64,000 nt of DNA, from NCBI GenBank assembly GCA_013399875.1, contig VXAZ01001058.1, positions 764,823 to 828,822 on the forward strand, written 5' to 3'. Shown here in pieces: positions 51,470 to 64,000 of this stretch (within the stretch, counting starts at the first letter, position 1; each line of letters starts with the position of its first letter). Source of the DNA: Gymnorhina tibicen. Its lineage: Eukaryota > Chordata > Aves > Passeriformes > Artamidae. The notes below the pieces were generated by a model. It saw only the letters and a program-made list of their open reading frames with translations, did no database searches and was not told the DNA's origin. The translations under genes and the position numbers were made by a program.

Positions 51470-53327
51470 CTTTACTATCTTCAGTTCCTTCTGAGAACAC
51501 ACTCAGGTATTTCTAAGCTGCATTTTCTTTACTGCATGTAAAATGGGTATGTATTTAGTGAAATATTGCTGGGTTTATTGAAATTCCTGGAAATTTACTG
51601 CATATACCAGCACTGTGCTGTTATTTAAATAAGAGTTTAAAAGATTTTCTTAATTTTTTTTATCTTGTTAGTGAATGTAGCCATCGAAGATCAATATTGT
51701 AATTGTTGGTTGTACAAATTCAGTATTAGGCACAGAGCCTGCAGCAAGATGTAGAGTCATGATATGGATTAATAAAATTAAAATGAATTTTAAAAAACCC
51801 CTTACTCTGGAGGGGAAGAATGTTCAGGCAGCAGCCACAAACACTCTGTGCTGCAGTTCCCAAAGCAGGGGAATTGGATTGGGGTGCCCAGACGTGGGTG
51901 TCTCAGGAACGGTCAGCAGCAGGAACTGGTCTGTTCCTTTTGCTGACTCAGGCCTTCATTTAATGCTGGGAACTCTTTTTTCCTCCCATCAGTAATGGCC
52001 TGGTAGCAGAACTGCAGCCTCTGCACAGCCCTGGCATCCCTGCAGAAAATGAAGAGGGAATTTTGCAGGCATGTGAGGCAGAATCTGATCAATCTGGGAT
52101 TGTCTGAACAGCGTCTGCTTGACCAGTGTAAGGCTGTTCCCTGCCAGCGTTGTGTCTCTGCCATGAGGAATCTGACAGTGGATGCTGGTCTCCTGTCACT
52201 CTCACTCCCCTGCTACTCAGCCTTACTTTTCCTTCTGTTGGTTCCCAAACATAATTCACTAAGAAACTGTGTTTAAGTCAAGATATTCCTGGCAAGTATT
52301 TCAGCTTTCTAATTTTGTGGAGGTTTTCTGCTTGTGTGTTTGAGTTTGTTTTGTTCTTTAAATCTTTGAGGTGTTCATTTATTTTGTTCTGTGAGCCATA
52401 AGCGAGGAGGGGGCAGGGCAGAAGTGGAGACACACAAAGTGTTGCTGTTGAAAACCTCAAATATTTCAACCCGTTGGACACAGGAGCTCTCGGTGCTTTT
52501 GCCACTTGAGTGCCTTGAGCCTCGAGTGGATCCCTCCTGTCCCAGTGCTGCTTCCACTGGAGAGGCTCTCCTTGGATGGTTACTGGATTGATGCTCCAGG
52601 ACTGCAGGAGGGGCAGGCAGTGTGGGTGAGGAGGGAGTGGGGGGAGCTCTGTGCTCGCTGCAGCAGCGGGAGGGGGGATGGATCTCCCCGTGTGCGGTAC
52701 CTTTCCCCCGAGTCACTCGCAGCTGACGGACTGGGGACAGCCCTGGGTGGTTACTGATGTTCTGTGTCTGGGCTGTCAGAAAAATTCTCCCGTGCTGCTC
52801 TTTCCCTATCCCCCAGTAGTTAGTGTGACCGTGAGTTTGGTTATTTTTTGTTTGCTTTTTTTTTTCTTTTTCTGATTTTCTCACTGTAAACTTTGTGGTG
52901 CCCGTCACTGCTTTGCCCTTTCATGTTCAGGCTGACATCATTTTGTGAAACAGTGTCATATCCTTTTATCTAAATACTTTTCTCTGTAATTATTACTTTG
53001 CTGCCTTCTCAGGTGGGAACTTGCCTTTGTTATATGATCTTTCTCTGATCATTTTTGTATCACTTGGTAATATAAAGGTGTATCTGTTCCTCTGAGGCCT
53101 TTTTATTTAAATGATTTCTTTATCTGTCTGTCAGTGTGAATAATAAAACAACTTCAGGATTGTTCATATCTCCCCTAATGAATGATGAGGTGTCATCTGT
53201 TCTAACATCAATGATTAATTTACAAAAGTTTCTTCAAACTTTAGTAAAATGGGATATTTAAAGAAAATATTGTGTCATCAGAGCTCAGTGCTGTTGTCAA
53301 AAAGCCTTTATCTGCCTGTTAATCAGG

Positions 53328-53520
53328 CCCGTGAAGGCAGCCGGAGTTCCTGCACGGCTGCATGAGCTGGGAGCTCCGTGTGTGTCTGTGAGGGTACCGG
53401 GGTGAGCCCCTAAGCCATCGGGTCAGGTACCGGGGTAAGGAGTGGGTGACCTTTGCTGATCCTGGCGGTCCTGCACAGCAGGTTCTGCGTGTCGGGATCG
53501 GCTGCCTGCTCTCGCTCCAG
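53328..53520. promoter_or_regulatory. Intronic CpG cluster with repeated splice-donor-like motif
   Basis: Twelve CpGs lie within about 190 bases, far above the surrounding intron. The patch contains two copies, 33 bases apart, of a GGTACCGGGGT(G/A)AG motif at 53393 and 53426. Each embeds a good donor-like sequence (GTGAGC and GTAAGG). It could be an intronic promoter with an alternative first exon for a shortened TMEM132D transcript, a methylation-protected enhancer, or simply a GC-rich remnant. No open frame with a signal peptide in a suitable phase is evident. Confidence 0.35.
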
Positions 53521-54636
53521 ACATGAAGGCATGGAAATCCTTTGATGTTGAGATTAAACTTCAGAGTTATCATTTAGGGCAGCCCACAAGGAGTTCCTGA
53601 TGGTCAGGCTTGTGAAAATGATAAATTCATTTTGATTTTGGTTTATTGCCCTGCTTTTGAAGCACCAGGTAGTGGCTCATGCTAAGATTGAGGATTGTTT
53701 CTGTGCTGCTGGTCACTTCCTCTGGTGGAGCAAGAGCTCCCTTTGCAGAAAACCTTTTTCTGGTGTTTGTAGCAGTGGTTCAGATGTGCTTTGCTGGACA
53801 GGCTGGGATGTTTCCCCTTGCAAAGGCTTCTGTTTAAACACATCAATAACTGCCTTGTCATTCTGATCAGGCAGACTCTCATGAAGTTTAAGCATCTTGG
53901 CTCAGAGTACTTCTTCTTTGCCTGACTCAACACTTAACAAATTCTTTGTTTCTCACTGCAGTAGTGATTCTTGGTAGTTTTCACAAAAAGAATGGTTTGA
54001 AAATGTGCGGTCCTCTTAGCAATGATGGTACAGGTGATTTGTCTGCATCTTTGTGAAGTTTAATTTGCTTTATTCAGCATCTGCTGTTGTTAACTGTATG
54101 GTGCACTTTTTAAAATACTCCAACTTCTTTAAAATTCTCTTACAAGAAATGAGGAGCCACCTTTTCACCAAGAAGCTCTTCAGTGTGGTCTGCAGCCTTG
54201 AGCCAGATAATCTTTCCCTGACTTTCTAACAAGCTCTGCAGAGAGATGCAGAACTGGAATGAGAGTTGTAGTAACTGGGGGAAGAGGGAGAAGTTGGCAG
54301 GTTGGGAACAGCATTGCTCTTGGAGAAGAACGATAATTTCCCAAGGATGAAACGGTCACAGGGAATGTTATTAAGTGAAGCAAGGCAGAGCAGTCTGAAA
54401 TGCTAATAAGGAGAGGACTTAAAAAGAAATTGGTGATTTTGGGCCTTGAAGCCATTTTTCTTTTTAATTTGTTACAGATAAATGCATGACTCTTGGGTTG
54501 CAGGGTTCTATTTTTGCTTTCTTCTTTGTGACACATCGATTTGGCCTTATCGCTGCTCTCTGGGTACTTGCCCTTTAGAGTGGTGTTGGTTACCAAAAGC
54601 AGGAGGTTTTTTTGGAAACTCTTCTTCACTGGTGTG

Positions 54637-54650
54637 ACAGCAGGGGGAGG
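54637..54650 (+). promoter_or_regulatory. Candidate CTCF core site
   Basis: ACAGCAGGGGGAGG matches 12 of 14 positions of the CTCF core consensus CCASYAGRKGGCRS. One mismatch falls on the usually invariant C after the G run, which lowers confidence. Occupancy cannot be judged from sequence. Confidence 0.2.
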
Positions 54651-57600
54651 AGAGATTAGGGTTCTTGCTGCAGATAGGCTGGACTCTTTAATTCCTGTAC
54701 TGGTGTGCTGATTTTCCTCTTCCAAGCAAGGAGGTGAAGAATAACGGGAACTCGGGGCACAGTGTGAATAGTGACAGCTAACTGATAGTGACCAATTGCT
54801 CTTTCAGCCTTCTGCTGCACAGCTGTGGAGGGAATAATGGGATCTCTGGAGACTTTTAAATATAATAATGCATTCATGAGGAAATGCTCAGCTGGAAGGA
54901 CAAGTTCATCTGCAGGGTGGAAACACCCTCTGGACTGCTCCTGTGCGTCGGAGGCAGGGGGTCCCACCCTGCTGTGTGTCTGTGCTAGAGGTGGGATGGC
55001 TCAGCCTCCTGTCAGCTGCTTGTGACAGAGGTGTTCACCAAGAGGGTGTGGTGGTTTGGGGTTGGGTGGTTGGTTTTATTTCCTGGGGGTTTGGGATTTT
55101 TTACAGAGCAAAATAGTGGAAGTCTACAGGAAAATCTGACTGGTTTAGTCCTCAGCCTCCCCGTACATTTTCCCACTGTGTCATAAAGCTGCTGGCAGTA
55201 AAGCAATAAGCCCTTAATCCAAAGTTTCAAAGTGCAGTGCCAGTGGTTCTAAGGAAACTGAAGCTGCCACAAGGCTGGCAAAAGAAGGAACACGGAAAGT
55301 CATCCTTACATGTGCTTAAGGGCTGGGAGGATGCTGGAACCTAAGGAAGGAACATGACAAGCAGCCTACAAATCCTATAGGATGGGAATGATCCTACTCA
55401 GATCATGATGTAACACAGTCTGAATGCCCTCTGTCCATTGGAAGTGGCACAAAGTGGCAGAGCAGATCGCCCCTCCGTTAAGAGCTGGCTGAGTTACACC
55501 TGGGGAAGGGATTCACTCTGTTTATAGCTTAGCTTTAAAATGCCTCCCTTTTGAGCATTAGCAGATTCAGCCACTTAACTAGGTTAAAATGGAAATATCT
55601 TAATTTTTCAAAAGTGAGCATGAAGTTTTATTGGAACAGACATCTCCTGTGACATTGCTTTCCAGAGCTGAAAATATATCGCACTAGCAGATTTTTTTTT
55701 CTCCATATTTTGGCTAAAATTATTTCAATTCATAGCAAACCAAGAAGAGTAGAAGTGTTCAGAAGATTCAAGGAGAGCAGCTGAAATGAACTAAAAAGGT
55801 AGAATTTCTGGCCTTACTGAAAAGAACCACTTATCTCAATCCCCAAGATACAGCAGCAAATTCCATCTATTGCATTACTAGCCTGAGCCTCCAGCTGGGA
55901 AGGCAATTTTCCTAAGAAGTTGTTCCCTTCAATCTACAAGAAAAAGACAATTTACTTTTTTTTTAATAGTAGCATTATATAATTGATTGGAAGAGTTTTA
56001 TATCTCATGAATGCTGGATGATTGTGGATTGAACAGTTTTAAAAATAAAGTAACTGCGAGGGCTGAAATCCCACGGATCTGGCAATGCAGAATGAAGTTA
56101 GTGGTCTGGCAGATTCCTTCAATTTTCTGAAGCCGTGGTCAATAACTGTGCAGTAAAACTGAGCTACGAGGAGTGCTTTTGTCACTGACTGAAAGCTGCT
56201 GTTCCATGATATTTGGGAAATAAAGACTGAAGGTTTTTAGCCAGGGTGCAGTACAAAGTTAATGGCTTAATGAGGAAAGCAGTGACTCTGAAGGGGAATG
56301 CAGCAAGTGTACAAATGTCGTGTTGAGGGGTTTATGCACAAGCTTTGGCTGTGCAGGAGCAAACTGAACGTGCTGCCTTTTTCTCAGATGCTTTCAGATT
56401 CACTGACCTATAAATTGCTTGCTTCTTCCATCCATGGCAAGTATTTTTTAAACAGAGCCAGAGGAACATTTACCAAGGACAGAGGGAAGAAAACCATCCT
56501 ATGACAACATCTCAGGTGGCCACGGATTGAAATCCTCGACAAACTTCTCAGCGTGAAGGGGTCAGACACAGTCCCTGTTGCAAGGGCTTGAGGAATAATG
56601 CTCCTGGCATAAGCATGGCATCAAAATCCGCTTTTAGTGGTTTCCTTCACACTGCTGGAGATCATCTCCTGAAACCAGAATGCCGGGAGCAGCTCCCAGC
56701 TGAGGTGGGGTGGCTTCACCAGAGCCTGGTGGAGCAGCTCCTCCAGCTGGGGCTCAGCCCTCGGGAGTCCGGTGCTGTGGGGCATCGCTGGCTCTGGGTT
56801 TCCTCGGCAGTGATTCAGCCCAGGGTGAACTGCTCTTCCAGCCCGCACCATGGATCAGCTCTGAGCTGAGGGGATCTCTGTGGATTATGGCTCAAACTCC
56901 TCAGAGTTTTAGGCTGGTGCCACTCTGAGCTGTACATCCACACCGAACTGGCAGGGCTGGTTCGTGCCCTGCACTGCTGCACGTGGTTGCTCTGCTGCCA
57001 AGGTCTCCGTGGAGGGGTTTGCAGGTGTAGTGGTACAGTAAAGGTGAACTGCAATTCTTGAATTTATTTGTTTATTTTTTTTGCCTCGATGCTGTTTCCT
57101 TAACAGCACTTCAGTTCCCCATCCTTTGTTTGACGTACTTAAAGTGAGAGAGTCACTGTGTCATTTTTGTCTTAATTATTCAGGTGGGTTTTTCCAGTGG
57201 AATTTTGATTATGATGGTATAGATACAATATAATATTTAGGACAGCTTATATAATTTAAATCTTTAAAACACCACTTTTCTGCTGGGTCTCACTCAATAA
57301 CACACAGAACTGTAATCTTCTGCAATTCTGCCTTTGTAAAAACATGCATAATTTTGACAAAAATAGTCATGGTTGTAATTAAGGACGCTGATAGTTGTTT
57401 TTGTTTTTAATTTCCTATCCTTCAGAATCCTTAATAAACTTTCACGGTCAAAATCCAGATGGTACTGCAGAGCTCAGTGTTGGTTTCGAGACTTTTTTTT
57501 TCTGTTTGTGCTGATTATAACTCTCCCCAGATAAAAGTTTAAAATTGTTTGAATTTTTGGCCTTTGGCTGTTTGGAAAGCTGCTGGCAGCTTCCAGCACG

Positions 57601-60261
57601 AGCCAGTTCATATTCAGTGCACGTTCACAGCCTGCTGGTGGGGGAAGGACACCAGTGAGGGACCAGTTTGCCACTGCCCAGAAACTTAAAACCGATGGAC
57701 CCTACTCCAGCTGGTGAGGTGGTTTCCTATTTTCATAGGCACTTCATCTTCTCTCTTTTTTTTCCCCCCATTTGTGTTGCTCTCCTACTCCAAAGAGTCA
57801 TTGATTTACAAAATCTGAGAAAGATTGTCCTGTGGAGATGGGGAATACAGAGGGAGGGTTTTTAATCCCTCAGATATTAAAGCACTAAAATAAATGATTA
57901 AAAAATTATGATGTGAAACACTCTGTTAATTTTAATATAAAAATAATGTACTTCTCCCTGTGGAATGCAAGGGAGGGAGCTGCAATCAAAATAAGGGGAA
58001 TAAAAAATGGAATACTCTTGAGTTTTTTTCCCCTCTGAGTTGCTGCTTTGATGCCTTGCTGTGCTTTGCCAAGATGTTGGGAGGAGAATGAAATGAGTGT
58101 GGAATTTATAAATGGGGCATTAGATGGGGAAGGATGCTGTGGGCTGAGGAGTACAACAGCACCACAACAGATCCTGCCTCGGGGCTGGAGAGGAGAGCTC
58201 AGTACCAGCAAAGCCGTCGGGGCTGGTAGAAATCTTTGTTGGAGGATTATCCAGAAAAAAGTTTCTAAAAACTTCATTTGCTCTCAATGGGTAGCTAGAG
58301 AAAGAGTGGGAGCTGAGTGCTGAAAAGACTAGGGCTCAAATGAAGGGTATTTTTGTGTGTAAGAAAGCTCTGCAGTTTACTCTTTATTAAAAACGATCTT
58401 TATACGAGACCTAAGATGAGTTTGCCACCTCTGGGGGATCACGGGAGTTCAGGCTTTTAGTGCTTCTGCAGTTTACAGTCTCTTATGTTGGTGTATGCTG
58501 GGGCCATTTTCCTGATTCTTCACACAGACTTTATTTCCAGTTCTTTGGGGTTTGAGTAGACGTTAATTAAACTTTTTAAAGTAAGGTTTTACTGCAATTG
58601 TTTATTGGAAGAGGAATTCCACTTTGTCCACAAAGATGGAAAGATTTTTATGAAGCTGTGAAATGCTTGTGCAATCCTTTCTTCCTGGCCTCTTTCATTG
58701 TGAGATTGGTTCCTTCTGAGTGATGCCCACTCTTACCCAGGGTTAGTTTGTTTTGGTTTGTTGCTGGTTTTTAGGTGGTTTTGTGGATTATCTTTTTTAA
58801 GAAGCCATCTGGTTGTCCTTTTACATCTAGAAAGTCTTTTGCTCCTTTGTCTAAACTTCAATTTATTGTTTTGCATTGTGTTAGGGCCTGGAGACCCTAA
58901 TCACAATCACAGCCCTGGGATTTTAGGTGCTGCTCCTACATAAATAGTAAGATAAGTCTGTCATGTTTGCAGTCTACACAGACAAAGGGGAAGGGGAAAG
59001 AAATAGTAATACCCTTTATTTTTTTAACAGCAGCACAGGAAAAATGACTTGTCTGATGTTGGTCAGAGTGGATTGCAATACCTAAATGGAAGATTCATGG
59101 TTAGGAGTAACTGGCATCAGTTTAGGCCACCACAGTACTCATGAGCAAATAAATATTTAGGTCAGATGCCAAACAAAAAAATAAAGACTACTAAAGCATT
59201 TGTGAATTAGAGCTTGAGAAACTGGGTTGTCTTTGAATGCCATCTGTGGTAAGCCTTTGTCCCCTTTCTGAATAAGGGTAAGGATTTGAATTTGCTGTGG
59301 GGGAAAAAAAGGCAATTTATTTCATAATTAAGGTGGAAGATGTGATCACGAAGGTCGGCTGTTCAAACAGGAAAGGTGATACTGTATTTGCATCTGTGTT
59401 TTTTAACAGTGTGTGTCTTTGTTCTTCGGGACTGACAGCTCTAGAAAGGATGCAGAGCTTATTCTTTAGCGTGATGGCCTGCCTCAGGTGATTGCTGGAT
59501 GGCACAGTTAAAATCAGTGCCCTGCAGTGGGAGAGGCTCAGTGTCACTGGAAATGTTCCGTGTGCAGTGATGTACGGCCTCCAGATAATGCAGCTGTTTT
59601 AGGGGACGGTGTAGGGTTGGGCAGTCCTGGTGGTGATCTACAGGAAAAACCCTCTATTCATGGATAAAGTGAAATAGAAGGGACTGTAAATTGGATGCAA
59701 ATAGAGCTCCTTTTGAAGTCCTCGAGCACCAAAGTGATGTGAAGGAGCTGTTGTGTAAATTGTGTTATTGTACTAACTGTTGTTAGAGTGAAATTCAGCC
59801 TTGTGCAGGAAACCATTTAGAGTCCATGTAGTGCCTGAGAGTGCTGAAAAGGCTGAAGTGAACTCTGAGTGGTCCTTTTGTGCAGCATTTGATGTAAAAT
59901 CATTGCATTGGATTCCTGTACAGGTGGAGCTTGCTGCAATGATCAGATTGTTTTAGATGTGCCTGTGCAGTGATCGGGGGTTGCAGGTGCTGACTGGGTA
60001 GTTTTGTTCTCTGATGATAAATGTCTATTGCAAGTGAAGATGTGACCTTTGGCATGTGTAAACCTACACAAGCTACTTCTTTTAATCTGTCTGTCATGCA
60101 GAATGTGTCATAAACCATTGTTTTCCAAGGTGATTAGATAAATCATCATCTACCTAGGCCACCTCTGCATGGACTGATGAGGTTTATTGCCACTGATCCC
60201 AGCTGCAGCACTGTCGATCCCCTCAGTAAAGTCAGCGAGGTTATAGCACAGTATGGCTTGA

Positions 60262-64000
<3,739 letters not shown>

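Noticed and set aside
52375..52908. 177-codon open frame on the - strand inside intron 1
   Set aside because: It spans a GC-rich, stop-poor stretch, starts in a low-complexity Lys-rich segment made from a T-rich tract, and has no family resemblance.
54180..54725. 181-codon open frame on the - strand inside intron 1
   Set aside because: It is the longest open frame outside exon 2 apart from one of 189 codons in the CpG island. It resembles no family I know, shows no domain or signal sequence, and has ordinary intron composition. A frame of this length is plausible by chance in 64 kb read in six frames.

Overview
The window looks like vertebrate nuclear DNA, most probably from a bird. The evidence is a spliced gene with a very long first intron, decayed CR1 (chicken repeat 1) LINE 3' ends as the only transposons I can recognise, low overall repeat content, CpG depletion outside a few islands, and a GC-rich island at the gene start. 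There are no bacterial, plasmid or phage features, no CRISPR array, and no tRNA or rRNA gene that I can see. The species cannot be fixed from the sequence. A bird of the Neoaves is my inference.

One protein-coding gene is present, on the + strand: the 5' part of TMEM132D, a single-pass type I membrane protein of the neuronal TMEM132 adhesion family. Coding exon 1 (11770-11848) carries the start codon and signal peptide and ends in a consensus GTAAGT donor. Coding exon 2 (60299-61187) encodes most of the N-terminal extracellular region. Intron 1 is about 48.45 kb and phase 1, and the split codon joins as Val. Intron 2 is phase 2 and runs off the right edge. The remaining exons (middle and C-terminal ectodomain, membrane segment, cytoplasmic tail) lie beyond the window.

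Layout: 1-10640 is gene-free upstream sequence with small tandem repeats. About 10660-11525 is a CpG island with a strong G-quadruplex motif and no TATA box, which is the likely promoter. At 11526-11769 there is a probable 5' leader with a purine tract and three short upstream ORFs. After exon 1, 11849-60298 is intron 1, with three CR1 fragments, two small CpG clusters, several splice-site-like sequences and scattered candidate regulatory motifs. Exon 2 follows, then 61188-64000 is the start of intron 2.

The most interesting observations are a run of 75 consecutive codons in exon 2 that all end in G or C, embedded in otherwise mixed codon usage; a 69-nt, phase-compatible, stop-free candidate cassette exon behind a very strong acceptor at 48059; an overlapping uORF cluster just before the start codon; and a CpG-dense patch about 7 kb upstream of exon 2. 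I found no evidence for a wholly new biological system here.
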